Notes: generated by a model from the sequence alone, not told the origin. A DNA stretch of 64,000 nucleotides from Glandiceps talaboti (GCF_964340395.1 NC_135561.1:16073961-16137960); one strand, 5' to 3'; counted from the first letter of the stretch, positions 48,601 through 58,927 are shown. Program-made: numbers and translations.

Positions 48601-48998
48601 CACTGCTGGCACGTCATTTGGTTAACGTTCTAGTTGCCCTACTCAGTACTGAGTAATTAAACTTACCTGGCATTGGTTCATGGTCTTCCAGGCTTCTTAA
48701 CTGTACAATAAATGTGTGTAGACCATAGCATTGACCTTGACTGTATAACTGGGCCATAACAATAGCATGAGTTGACGTTTTCCCCACTGAGACAACATAA
48801 ATGTAAAGTAATGAAAACATTTCAAATCATTAGTCATTAATTTAACCGTAACATTATTATATTTCAAAACATACAAATGTCACGGTTTACTTCGTTTCTT
48901 GATTTATTAAAATTTGAAAAAAAGATAAAAACTGTTTTATTACGAAACAAAGTGAAGAATTCTTGTGATCAATTCTTCTAACCACAGGGGGCAGGAGG

Positions 48999-49040
<42 letters not shown>

Positions 49041-52000
49041 TTTGTATAAACACATGGCCTCATTGCAGCAATTGTGGAATCCCCACCCATTGATTGAAGT
49101 CTCAGAAGATTAACCTACATGTATGTTGCTTCCCCTCCTTCAAATCAATTGTTTATGGTTAATTTCAGAGTTTATATTGCAACATGAAACAATCTCAAGA
49201 CTTGCATTCATGTACATTTTCATGTAAATTAAACAATTGGTATATATATGTTACACTCACTCCTCGTTTGAATGATACATGTGCCACCCTATCAGCCATG
49301 CAGCACTCACAAGAAGACTTGTTAGGGTTGAATGACAAATAGTTTGTTAATTATTATCATAAAAACACTCAGTAATACTTCCAATGTATTTCAGTGGTGA
49401 GCAGTTAATTTCTACATCATGCCCTTGCACACATGAATTTCCCAAATATGGCAAATGGCGCACTCATTGATAATTATCCTTTCACACGGTAATTTCATTG
49501 GTTTTGATTATTTTCAATATATTAATGATTTTTTTTAACTTAAAACAACATTCAAATGATGTTTCTGGGCCACTATATATATGATAGAACCTTTATGGTA
49601 CAGCTATAGATTTTGTGGACCTCAGTAGTAATGGCTTCGTAATAACAGGTCTCCTATAAAGGTGAGCTCTTCTGTCGTACCTCAGTTCACAAAACCCATA
49701 TTTGGACATTACAGTCTGACATATTCCATTCAGAGCCAATACAAACTTGTACGTCAAGGTAAGTATTAGTTACTGCACAGGGGGCAGCGAGCATGTAATT
49801 GATCATTCGATCGACCGATCAATCAATAAATTACATGCTCGCTGCCCCCTGTGGTTACTGGTATACTTAGTCTAGCATATGTAGCACTCACAATATCCAG
49901 GCCACCATTTCATAGCAGTCAGTGTTGGGCTATTTATCACAAACTCTTCTGTTGTTGGGTCATAGGTGGCAGTAGTTTCTAATCCTCTTATGAATGTCCC
50001 TGAAAAATAAAACACACTATTAAAGAAAGTTACTGACATTCATCTTTGTTGTCACTAGGGCACTGGTTTTCACTAGGGCACTGGTGAGATCAGTATGGGT
50101 AATTAGGTGTGAAGGCCAGAATTCCATAACTCAGTGAACAGAGGTCAGTTCATGGCTAATTTAATGAAGTTTACGTTTCACAAGTTTACGTATGTAATGT
50201 AGAGAGGTACATAAAAATGACCGTTCTTGACTCACTGGACATCAAACAAAGCAGCTAGGACAAAATCAGCCTCGCCTCTGTTCCCAAACACAGACTTGGG
50301 CTACGTTGTTGAAAGATATTTTTTAAAAATACAAAAAACATAGCAAAATTGTTTTAGTAATGGATATGGCTACAGTAAGTGTGCATATATAGGAAACCAT
50401 GAGAACATGGAGTTATGACTATAGCCTCCAGGATGTAATCACGTTGACTTTATGGCTATACACAGCAGGGATTATTTAGGATTATTTACTTTGTGTTGAC
50501 CATGTTACTTGAATGACAATTAAAGAAAGGCAATTATTTCATGCCTTTGTTCAGGTTTAAGGTAAAATTTACCTGCGAGATAAAACTTTCTCAGGTCTAT
50601 AACAAGATTCCCCAGCACATTTATGGCAGAAGGTATTACAATATGTACCTGTGATTACTTGTATCGGTGTCAGCATACACTATTTAAGCAATAACCCCCA
50701 CCGAAGGCGAGTATACACTTGATTTTGGCACAATTCGCTCCATATAGCACTCGCCATCCGGCTCGTGCTATATGGAGCGAATTGTACCAAAATTGAGTGT
50801 ATACCCGCCTTCGCGGGGGTTATTGCTATTATATTATATCAAAATATGTGTCTATTTCTTCTAAATGTAATTCTGTGGTTATTTATATGCCTGAAAAGGC
50901 GAATTCGCACGTACAGAAAAAGATCGTCGGTAATAGATCGTCGGGAACGGGCATATTTTGATGAGTGGATACGTTCATGTCGCCACACACACACACACTG
51001 CATGAACACAAAACATGGACTCAAGCCGTTCTACACAGTCCCCTGGCTAGCTGGGTTTGATATATCACATATTGTTTATTTATTTATTTGTTTTAAACCC
51101 CATATTTTCCTAATAGTCAAAATTTTCTCTGCCATCTTACTGGGGTCTCAAACCTTTTGTATTCTAATCCTATCTGTGACTTTGAATCTCGTCTCACATT
51201 TAGCTCAATAGGAGGCCTTAATTTAGATGAAACTTCAAATTCAACCAAATCCATGGCACCCACAGTCATTAACATAATGTCTTGGTTAATCAATCACTGA
51301 ATTCTGCCAAATGATAGGTTAATGTTTACAGGGGGCAGTTGTACGCTCAGGATGCTTATACATTGCTTACATCATTATAACAGTTGGGGGTTTACTTATT
51401 TGCATGAACAACTTTTGTATCATGATTTCTCATTGACCTAGATGAAGTGTAGAGATGATTTGATATCACAAGCAGCTCAAGACAAATACCTTTGCAAATG
51501 CTGTACACCACTGCCATAAATCCACTCTGTGATTGTCCTCAGAGATCTTATCACTGTTTGTCGTACTCACCATGTCCAAGTTCAGTCTGTGCATAGGTAC
51601 CAATTATTTGGTAGTTCTCTGCAAGCGATAGCCACCTCTTCTGTTGTTCCTCAGTGCCTTGGCTTAGAATTGTTGGGATAAACATGCCAAAATGTAAAGA
51701 AAATGCTTGGTTGTCTCTACATTGTGTCACAACACTGGAATATAAAAAGAGCTTATACATAAGTGTAAAGTCAATCAAAATTCTGTATGGAGACAAATGC
51801 ATTATGGCTTTATGTAAATTTTTGACATCCATATCCATGCAGGCTTTAAAATACAGTATTCTCTTTCTTTGAAAACACATCTAGATCTGACATAGAGAGA
51901 CCCCATGGCTCCACTTTACTAAACTCACATTTATATCGCCGCTGAAAAGCCTTATTATAAAACCTATTAGCATTTAGAAGTCAGCCGTTGGTTGGTTTGA

Positions 52001-55000
52001 TAAGAAGTCAGCCATTGGTTGGTTTGATAAGAAGTCAGCCATTGGTTGGTTTGATATTAGATGTCAGCCATTGGTTGGTTTGATTAGAAGTCAGCCGTTG
52101 GTTGGTTTGATTAGAAGTCAGCCATTGGTTGGTTTGATAAGATGTCAGCCATTGGTTGGTTTGATTAGAATTCAGTGATATAATTGGTTGGTTTGATTAA
52201 AAGTTAACCGTTGGTTGGTTTGCACTGCTCTCAGTACTTTTGATGTTTTTTTTCATAAAAATGATAATTGTAGCACCTGGGCTATAGAGATTTCTATTGG
52301 TTGATGGATAGATCGGGGTCAAGAGGTTGACATCTAAGGAATGTAAAGTATCAACAAGTGTGATATGTTGTAGCTGTTTATTTTTTTTTTTTAAAAAGAG
52401 AAAGTATTCTGAGGACAGTATGTATGGATATATCATGAATGTTGATGGTTGGCCCATCAAACAAGTGTCCACGACAAATTCATTTAAAAAATGACTCCGT
52501 GACCAAACATAAAAAAACGAGCATTTTGAAGTAAATTACAGACACTTGTTTCCCAAAATATGTTTGAATATAATAAACTATCTGTAAAATCAAAAACAGG
52601 CTGACCCCCCTATCACTTAATTCTAAAAAATGATGACCCCCCCCCCCCCCCCCCCCCCCCATATATATATATAATATTCACATGACAGGTATTTTTTTTA
52701 TCGTGGCTCAGTGTGGAATGCTTGACTGTCTTGCATCTACTTTATAAGATCCTGGGTTAGCACTATCATAATTGTAATTATTGACTACACAGGGTAAATA
52801 TATTCCAAAAGGAGTTTAATATCATCTTGACAGTGAAAGATATTGGAAAGCTTGAGCAGGGAATATGTATATCTCTTATGGGGGGGGGGGGGGTCCTAGG
52901 GGGTCTCCCCCTAGAAGCCCTGGAGGTTTTTTACTCTGAAAAGTCAATTTTGAGACTAATTCAGGCCCTTTCAGACAATAATTTCCAAGCTTTACAAGAC
53001 AGCACGAACATGTGAAAAGAAAAAATATATTTGAAATATTAAGTTTGATAGCATCTTGACAGTAAGAGGTAGGGGGAAGAGCTTGAGACTGGGATGTGTA
53101 CACCTCATGTAGTGGGGGGGGGGGGGGTTCCTAGGGGGTCTCCCCCTAGAAGTCCTGGAGGTTTTTTACTCTGAAAAGTCAATTTTGAGGCTATTCAGAC
53201 CCTTTCAGACAATAATTTCCAAGCTTTACAAGAAAGACAGCACCAACATGTAAAAAGCAACTACACAGGGTTGAAATATTTTTGATAGCATCTTGACACT
53301 TAGAGGGGAAGAGCTTGAAACTGGGATATGTCCACCTCATGTGGGGGATCCAAAGGGGTCTCCCTCTAGAAGCCCTGGAGGATTTTCACTCTTAAAGCCA
53401 ATTTGTAGGCTATTCAGACCCTTTCAAGCAAATAACTTAATCCATGCTTGCTTTACAAGACAGCACCATCAAGTATCAGAAACTATTCTTTATAACTCAC
53501 ACAGGGTTGAAATATGTTCTTAAAAAGTTAAATAGCATCATTATTTACATGTAGTAAAGGTCAACACATCTACTGGTAGTATCATTGGTAGGGGAGATTT
53601 GGAGTTTAAGGCAATTTTAGACTACCTTGGCAAACATTTCACATCTTTAAAAGACTATCATCTCAAATTAGAATTGGGTGAAAATATTTAAGAAAAGTTT
53701 AATACCATTATGACTGTAAAAAGGTTGTTGGTGCATCTGAGTGTTGGTTGAATGCTTGAGTGACCTCTGGGGGTGAGGGAGTCCTTGGGCGTTTTCCCCT
53801 GGCAGATCTACAGTTTTTGCTTCTATTAAGGCAATGTTTAGGTTATTCATAGCCTTTGAGGTAATATTTCCAAGCTTCGAATAGCCATCGTAAATGTAAG
53901 TTTTAAATGAGTTTCCCATGTCACATAAAAATGGCCCCATAACATTGGTATAGTGGCATTAATATTGCATGTATAGTAAATAAAGTCACCGGTATGTTAG
54001 AGAACTTTAGGTGGTCATACCTAGTGTATAATAGAAACTGGAATCTGATGAGATGTGGTGATTTGTAGTGTCAATAACATGTAGTGTCCAAATAGAAAGT
54101 GTATTAATCCCTTCTGACAAGTTCATAGTGACAAGTCGGAGTAGGGAACATTTTAGATTAACTTCTTTTATAAACTATCTATGAAGATTACCATTACGAA
54201 ACCTTCAAGTTCACTTTTGCCCCAAAGTGCAATATAAGTGAAGCACTGATTGTGAAACAGCCAAGCATTTACATGACATGTTCTGTAACTAGTGTGGTAG
54301 CTAGGTAATACATGTATATGTATATTTATAGTTATGCTTGAACTAATAAGTAAGAATTCATGTAAGAAACAGGGAGAAAAACAAATATTTACATGTACCA
54401 CATTTCAGACAACTTGCTATATGCCATTGTAGAAAAAGGATTTTTTTCTTCTATCACAATCCAAAACACAATGACCCCCCCCCCCCCCATCCACAATTTT
54501 GAAAACAGCATGCCCCCCCCCCCCACTGTCAATTTCAAAAACAGGGTGACCCCCCCTCCCAATCCACCAGTCCCCCCCCCCCCCCGGTCGAAGAAACTGA
54601 CCGGTCCCTAACATGGGTTTCTAGGATCACATTTCAACACACCGCGGATATATATGGATATCACTGAGTGTGTTGACTTATGTGATCCTAGAAATACTCC
54701 TAGAAAGTTAGTTTTTTCTCTTCCATATACTATCGACCAAATGTGTCAATATAATTATCAACGTTTTATTATTAAATTCTTAAACATATCTTGGGTAACA
54801 AGTGTCTGCAGAACACACCCCCCCCCCCCCCACGTACCACCACAGCCCCCTCTATGGATTGTGGTGCTCCCTAACTTGAAACTGTATGTATGCATGGGAC
54901 GTTCCACTTATACTGTACCACAAGTTGAAAACGAGTCTCGATTACCCAGACTCTTCCAGCTGGGGGATCTGCCTATGAGACCTCCCTAAACGAGAGTCTG

Positions 55001-56345
55001 GGAAAACCATGTTCCATCTTCCCCACGATGGAAGTTACACAGAAACATTTCTTCCAAGCATAAAACATGGGCTTACAAGGCCTGTTTCTTGTAATATCAG
55101 TTACTTGAGAAGTCATAATCTGTACCCAAATCATTCAGCCTGGTGGACGTGAAGTACTCCCCATGATGCACTACTCCAGCCGCTACTTCCGTCGTGGGCG
55201 AGTTGGAACGTGGTTTTCCCAGACGCTCGTTTGGGGAGACCCAGTGGCGAGAGTCTGGGTAATCGAGACTAGTTGAAAAGGAGATTACTGAAATCAAAAC
55301 TTACTCTCTGTAGCATTGCCTCTCGTATTCATCTGTGATTTTCAACACCCATAGTTTCTTTTCAATCTGAACTCCATTCTTTACAGCGAGACTGTATTGT
55401 TGATCTCGGGTCATAAAAACTGGGTTAGATCGACCTTTGAAGTCGGGGTCATTTAACGCCAAACTCTCTATATTTACATATGAAAGAAAGTGGGAATTTA
55501 GTACAATAACAGCGTCACGACTGATCTCAGTATTTCTTTTGTTTTTTTCAGTATACCAACATTGTGCGACCCTGCGACATCACATGTAGTCTTCACTTGT
55601 CTCGATACCCGGTACCAGGCATGACCTCATTCACAGACAAGGAATCATGCTAGTCTGCGGAGCATTCAAACCAGATATTGGTCATCATGTCGAAATATTG
55701 TATTAACGTTTATACACAAATAATCAAAGTGACACGTATTATTATTGCTTAGATTGCTATATTCCTAAGGAAAACATCACACGAATCATGCTACTACAAA
55801 TGGGAAACAGGTCAATTGGACCCCTCGTCAATTGGACCCCTAACCAAATGAACCCTCGCCGAGTGTAGGGACTATGCCTGAGGCAAGGAAATTTATCAAT
55901 TGCAACTGGTGAATTTCATTGCTTCGTTGATAAAAGTTTGGTCTCATTCTATAATGCACACCGTGAATCTGTAGTTCGTTTAACCATGGATGTATGGTTC
56001 GCAAGACTCCAGCGCAAGACTGCTCCCGTTCTACAATTTACTCTTGTTAATGTTACGGTGGATACCTTTCCCACACCCAAACTGCAAACAGACTACACTC
56101 TAGACATGGAAAACAACAATAAGAAAAACTACACGCCCCTTAAGGCTCTACAAATGACCCTAAATCAGAATATCAAAATACGTACCAACGAACCGTCGCC
56201 TTCTCGTCTTCTCGACGCCACCGTCTCTTAGATAGGTTAATTGGATCGGGTCGAATGTCGCCTGTCTTCTTTCTCTTAGTAAATCAGCATTTACAGTGGC
56301 GGAATTATGCGCCTGGATTTGCTCTATGTCGTCGACGTCCTTCAT
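39196..56345 (-). CDS. ACOX1: Acyl-CoA oxidase, ACOX1-like, 13 exons, 668 aa
   Basis: This flavoenzyme catalyses the first, H2O2-producing step of peroxisomal beta-oxidation. Exons in transcript order: 56345-56186, 55467-55305, 51734-51571, 49999-49892, 48786-48667, 48263-48148, 45517-45348, 44184-44022, 42713-42523, 41406-41245, 40789-40684, 40126-39980, 39432-39196. Every junction is GT-AG and all phases agree. Family landmarks appear in order: RRERQ-like N-terminus with [29 protein letters not shown] (FAD pocket), [36 protein letters not shown]-type [13 protein letters not shown] with the catalytic Glu, [31 protein letters not shown] and GRYDGNVYE. Length matches the usual ~660 aa. ACOX1 versus a close paralogue cannot be settled here. 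There is no SKL-type tail. An in-frame upstream ATG at 56417 would add 24 residues. Confidence 0.93.
39980..40126 (-). CDS. ACOX1: ACOX exon 12
   Basis: It encodes [14 protein letters not shown] and [19 protein letters not shown]. The donor GTGGTG is weaker than the others in the gene. Confidence 0.92.
40684..40789 (-). CDS. ACOX1: ACOX exon 11
   Basis: It encodes [14 protein letters not shown] and [16 protein letters not shown], aligning with the AWN motif of the C-terminal helical domain. Confidence 0.9.
41245..41406 (-). CDS. ACOX1: ACOX exon 10
   Basis: It encodes [17 protein letters not shown] and [17 protein letters not shown]. This segment is poorly conserved across the family. It is placed by its flanking phases (2 in, 2 out). 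Confidence 0.85.
42523..42713 (-). CDS. ACOX1: ACOX exon 9 (catalytic glutamate)
   Basis: It encodes [20 protein letters not shown] then [14 protein letters not shown]. The Glu of the [13 protein letters not shown] motif is the catalytic base in characterised acyl-CoA oxidases and is present. [14 protein letters not shown] is the conserved EGENTVM-type helix. Confidence 0.95.
42733..43050. mobile_element. Foldback family C copy with internal 98-bp duplication
   Basis: TATTCCCCAATATTTTTCTT occurs twice 98 bases apart (42738 and 42836). The complementary right end is GAATATTGGAGAATC near 42967-42981. It begins 20 bp from ACOX exon 9, in the preceding intron. Confidence 0.75.
43365..43600. repeat. 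Foldback family C copy (partial, opposite orientation)
   Basis: GAACAGAAAATATGGAATTT, CATCAATGGTTCTGCTATG and CCAATATTTTTCTTAATTC match family C, followed by CATGACCTAAGGGTTTTGTC. Confidence 0.6.
43655..43915. repeat. (GGAT)/(GAAT)/(AAAT)n tetranucleotide array
   Basis: Mixed GGAT and GAAT tetramers decay into AAAT/TAAG tetramers. Long readings here are artefacts. Confidence 0.93.
44022..44184 (-). CDS. ACOX1: ACOX exon 8
   Basis: It encodes [18 protein letters not shown] and LATVYAFLF. Its 5' boundary is tandemly duplicated in the preceding intron (44185-44430). Confidence 0.92.
44185..44430 (-). repeat. Tandem duplication of the ACOX exon 8 acceptor boundary, three extra copies
   Basis: Three ~75-bp units upstream of exon 8 on the minus strand each repeat the intron end (TTGTTTCTG..TCACAG) and the first ~16 codons of the exon (..[10 protein letters not shown]). 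Copy 1 (about 44185-44262) keeps the AG. Copy 2 reads CACATG and has lost it. Copy 3 keeps the AG but carries a one-base deletion (GATTTCAATC). None has a donor. Confidence 0.88.
44514..44574. mobile_element. Family A MITE, minimal deletion derivative (copy 6)
   Basis: Only the termini remain: AAAGTGGCCATTTGGATGAC on the left and CATATGTCCACTTT on the right, joined with most of the arms deleted. Confidence 0.6.
44592..44837. mobile_element. Foldback element E, ~245 bp
   Basis: The left arm GACTGTCGACAGTCGTTTGT / GCCTTTTTTGCTAC pairs with the right arm GTAGCAAAAAAGGCACG / ACGACTGTCAACAGTC. An inner GCCGAAGGCATGAACTGCC region pairs with GGCAGT..CCGGCAC-type sequence. It lies in the intron before ACOX exon 8. 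Confidence 0.78.
45348..45517 (-). CDS. ACOX1: ACOX exon 7
   Basis: It encodes [16 protein letters not shown] and [16 protein letters not shown]. The middle segment ([15 protein letters not shown]) is more hydrophobic than usual: the family has small residues around GEAAR here, so this region is diverged. Confidence 0.9.
45594..45627. repeat. (CAA)n microsatellite
   Basis: About 11 CAA units, just upstream of ACOX exon 7 in the minus-strand intron. Confidence 0.92.
46022..46196. mobile_element. MITE family F, copy 1
   Basis: Terminal inverted repeats AGGACAGTACAATATAGTTA.. and ..TAACTATATTGTACAGTCCT. The interior contains CTATGGACCTTGATCAAGC. A second, half copy is at 57001-57115. Confidence 0.8.
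46313..46600. mobile_element. Foldback family C copy
   Basis: The arms TATTCCCCAATATTTTTCTT and AAAATATTAAGGAATAATA enclose GGTCCTTTTCACAACAAGT. A CAGCAGAACCAATGACATAG tail follows, as in the 8869 copy. Confidence 0.75.
46975..47072. mobile_element. Foldback family C, right-arm fragment
   Basis: GTAGTGACAAAGGCACCTTAG and GAAGAAAAATATTGGGGAAT form only the right arm of the family. Confidence 0.6.
48148..48263 (-). CDS. ACOX1: ACOX exon 6
   Basis: It encodes [19 protein letters not shown] and [14 protein letters not shown], strongly conserved in the family. It ends in phase 0. Confidence 0.93.
48667..48786 (-). CDS. ACOX1: ACOX exon 5
   Basis: It encodes [13 protein letters not shown] and [13 protein letters not shown], the central beta-sheet domain. 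Phases 1-1. Confidence 0.93.
49005..49036. repeat. (CA)n microsatellite
   Basis: About 15 CA units in the intron between ACOX exons 4 and 5. Confidence 0.93.
49777..49852. repeat. Near-perfect 76-bp hairpin next to an ACOX exon
   Basis: ACAGGGGGCAGCGAGCATGT then AATTGATC on the left pairs with its complement on the right (49817-49852), around CATTCGATCG. It lies 40 bases inside the intron after exon 4. Confidence 0.88.
49892..49999 (-). CDS. ACOX1: ACOX exon 4
   Basis: It encodes [19 protein letters not shown] through TAMKWWPGY, phases 1-1. A 75-bp near-perfect hairpin begins 40 bases downstream of the donor. Confidence 0.93.
50687..50828. mobile_element. Hairpin element D2 with conserved flanks
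   Basis: Arms of about 60 bp pair almost perfectly around TCGCCATCCGGCTC. Examples are CAATTCGCTCCATATAGCAC with GTGCTATATGGAGCGAATTG. The flanks TATTTAAGCAATAA and TTATTGCTATTATATTATA match element D1 at 33405-33547, but the arms share little sequence with D1. Confidence 0.85.
51571..51734 (-). CDS. ACOX1: ACOX exon 3 (flavin-pocket motif)
   Basis: It encodes [17 protein letters not shown] and [13 protein letters not shown]. The YAQTE threonine region contacts the FAD in characterised acyl-CoA oxidases. Confidence 0.95.
51977..52223. repeat. 27-bp minisatellite, about 9 copies
   Basis: The unit GAAGTCAGCCATTGGTTGG plus TTTGAT(A/T)A repeats with small length changes. It lies in ACOX intron 2. 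Each unit carries an inverted-CCAAT-like CATTGG motif. Confidence 0.93.
52637..52660. repeat. Poly-C tract (~24 bases)
   Basis: An uninterrupted C run after AAATGATGACC, followed by an (AT)n run. Related A-TGACC-poly-C blocks recur at 54473-54590. Confidence 0.9.
52796..53900. repeat. 220-235-bp imperfect tandem array, about five units
   Basis: Units contain GATAGCATCTTGACAGT, a G run followed by CTAGGGGGTCTCCCCCTAG (itself a small hairpin), GGAGGTTTTTTACTCTGAAA, and CCCTTTCAGACAATAATTTC. The first three units are well preserved (starting near 52796, 53041 and 53275); two more are decayed. It lies within ACOX intron 2. Confidence 0.85.
54470..54620. repeat. Poly-C-interrupted repeat (A-TGACC-Cn blocks)
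   Basis: Three or four units of about 35 bases each end in a C run (54475-54488, 54513-54524, 54550-54556, 54573-54586), then GAAGAAACTGACCGGTCCCT. Similar ends occur at 35859-35900 and 56570-56605. Confidence 0.75.
54925..55275. mobile_element. Foldback element G, ~350 bp
   Basis: GAGTCTCGATTACCCAGACT at 54933 is complemented by AGTCTGGGTAATCGAGACT at 55251-55270. An inner pair, AACGAGAGTCTGGGAAAACC and GGTTTTCCCAGACGCTCGTT, is also present. It ends about 30 bp from the donor of ACOX exon 2. Confidence 0.82.
55305..55467 (-). CDS. ACOX1: ACOX exon 2
   Basis: The translation contains [10 protein letters not shown] and [11 protein letters not shown], matching the family LNDPDF motif. Phase 1 in, phase 2 out. 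The following 3.6-kb intron is filled by a foldback element, a ~230-bp tandem array and a 27-bp minisatellite. Confidence 0.9.
56186..56345 (-). CDS. ACOX1: ACOX exon 1 (start codon)
   Basis: It encodes [15 protein letters not shown] and [11 protein letters not shown], the conserved acyl-CoA oxidase N-terminus. The donor is GTACGT. I chose ATG 56345 (MKDVDD, G at -3) because it leaves a short leader like that of the family. ATG 56417/56414 is also in frame with no intervening stop. Confidence 0.8.
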
Positions 56346-56517
56346 TTCGTGTTGTGCTGAGTCGAGTCTGCAGTCTCGATCTGTTAGGGTCAAAAGGTCA
56401 TCACCTGGGTTCATCACAGCTTGGTCATCACATGTCCAGGGAACTGTACTGCGCGTGTGTATATGGTATATCTGCCTTCTATCAGTACTTAGGGGGCCGT
56501 CATTATTTATGACCGGC

Positions 56518-56605
56518 GGGGGGGGGGGGGGGTGTCAGAGGAATGGCTTTGAAAATCAAGAAAATTTGAGTAACCCCCCCCCGCCTGTCGATCGGTCTTT
56601 ATGAC
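56518..56605. repeat. Poly-G / poly-C pair
   Basis: A G run (about 56518-56532) and a C run (about 56574-56582) flank a 40-base spacer, the same layout as at 35802-35871. It lies upstream of the ACOX start. Confidence 0.75.
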
Positions 56606-56718
56606 CAAGTCATTTAATTTCACACACTACATTGTGAGTGTACAGGCATTTGTGACACCTTGGTTGTTGTGTTTCTTTCAACTGCAGACTTCGGTTAGAG
56701 TGACGTTTGTGGTGTTCT

Positions 56719-56719
56719 G

Positions 56720-56775
<56 letters not shown>
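56719..56775. repeat. (TCTG)n microsatellite
   Basis: About 14 tetranucleotide units. Confidence 0.95.
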
Positions 56776-57000
56776 CGAATGTGTCTGGTTACACGCTGTA
56801 TTTGTTTTGTGTAGAGACGCTATAATTTTGGTCGACATCTAAAAGAACGTATGCTATTTCAACTATCCAAAGTTAGCAAATCATCTCACGCAAATGGTGA
56901 CGTCTTCATTGGAACCTACAGCTCAGTACATTAAGCTTATGTATAAAATGTGCACTGTAATCTAGGCTGAGATAGAATATATAAATAAACCATAACACCA

Positions 57001-57115
57001 GACAGTATAATATAGTTACTTTAGAACAGTAAATTGAATGTGACGTTTCGATCCATCTATACTATGGACCTTGATCATTCAGCGTTAATGTCGCTCTCCG
57101 AACTGGCAGAATAAT
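57001..57115. repeat. MITE family F, partial copy 2
   Basis: CCAGACAGTATAATATAGTT and CTATGGACCTTGATCATTC match the left half of the 46022 element. The right terminal repeat is missing. Confidence 0.6.
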
Positions 57116-57633
57116 ACGTCCGTAAATGGACATGGTAAATGGATGGAATTGTATAATGTTATACAATTCTGCCCCTTGAAATTTAGTTATACTATTGTTG
57201 GGGATATGAAGATTATAAGAGACTTCGGCATAATCTTAGCATGGGTCTTACAAACCCTGCGGCGATACTTCTGTTACGCTTCAAGTGAACAAACCAACTA
57301 GCAAATCAGTGTGAAATAACTCTACACAGCCAAATGCTAAGCTTCTAGAATGCCTCTGGATATACCAGGCTTTGCCGGATCACTGCCCTGTGGGTGTATT
57401 TGTGTTACCTGGACAGCTATTCAATGGAATCACCAATGGAAGTTAGTTATATATGATCAAATAAGTTATGAATATAGCAACAGATTTACATAACACCTAG
57501 TACGTACAGTAGGAAATTAGTTTCCAATCAATACATTGACATTGACATTGACATCGACAAGTGGTGTCCGGGGAATCTTGTTACAGAGATAAAGTTTTCC
57601 GAAGGGAAGCTAAAGGAGAAAACTCGACAAGTC

Positions 57634-57684
57634 ATGGATAATAAAGTGGAACCTGATCCAGCCGATCAAGACCCTGAGTCGCAA
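57634..57684 (+). CDS. EGF-gene exon 1
   Basis: ATG at 57634 opens 17 codons to a CAA|GTAAGT donor in phase 0. The next acceptor, before 58493, is also phase 0. The start context GTCATGG is acceptable. Rich in Asp, Pro and Glu. Confidence 0.6.
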
Positions 57685-58896
57685 GTAAGTTTTCATCTCA
57701 AGTTGCGAAGTTGCGATTTCACATTTTGTCAAAGGTCTATCTCTGAACTACTTCGAAATATATACAGCGTGTGTGGACATTAAAGTATGTTGCAATATCT
57801 GTATCGGTTAATGACCGAAGGCTGCAGAGACGACTCCAGAATTTGAAGTTTCTAGCAAAAGTACAAGGCCTTAGGAAAATACACCAACTTTACATATAAT
57901 TGTATATAATTTTAGAACTCAACATAACTTTTAAGAAAATTGTAATTAACTCATACGATTGGCCATTATCTTTACATATACATTTCCTAGGCAAATCTAT
58001 AGAACAGGTAAAGAGACCATCAAAACTGCTGTACACGTTGTTTCAAACACTGCTACTTGTATTGTACCACTTACCGTCAACAAAGCAGCAGACTGTTTTA
58101 AACATTCCCCTCCCCCAAATTATTGTTAAAGGTATCAAAAAAGGGAACTACAGCTAATTTTCAAATGACGAGAACGAACAGATATATGGTACTCTAACAG
58201 ACACCGAACAAACGTGTAACCTGACACCCCCAGACGTTCTACTACCAAGCTGTTGATCATGACACTAGGTCGAATATTTGATATTGATAAAGTAGTTTTG
58301 TAAATACACTATTATACCTAACGGTAAATCGCTACCTACGGATGAACTTACAAAAGTATGAAAACATATCACATGTTGATTAAAATTAAAAAAAATCATT
58401 TAAATATTTAATGTCTAGGTAGATATGTACGAAATATATGTATCACCTATATGATCACTGTCACGGTATATTGCTCTATTTTCGATATACAGATGCCTGA
58501 AGGAGGAAACATGGGGAAGAAACTTCGACGATTAGCAGCGATAGTTTTTTCATTGGTCGCTGCAGCTGCTGCAGCATCTATCTTAGGCTCAGCGGTGGGG
58601 GGATCTGAAGACTCGGCAAATAGTGGATCCGGAAATACTGCTATGCAAAGTGCAGGTAGGTGACGCGTGTCCGTGCCATTTCTTTAATTAAAGTTATATA
58701 TCTCTCACACGAATAAATCAAATTGTCCTGACAATTTAGAAACTTATTAGATGAATTTTGAGAGAGGGGTCCGGACAGACTGACAGACAGACAGGCATGC
58801 ATGCATACAAAGTACAATAGACATTTAATATTAATTAATGACACTAATCTTGTTTGTATGTATGTATGTATGTATGTATGTATGTATGTATGTATG

Positions 58897-58927
<31 letters not shown>

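Noticed and set aside
55938-56231. 97-codon plus-strand reading opposite ACOX exon 1
   Set aside because: It overlaps the antisense of a secure exon, has no domain I recognise, and its length is within chance for this composition.
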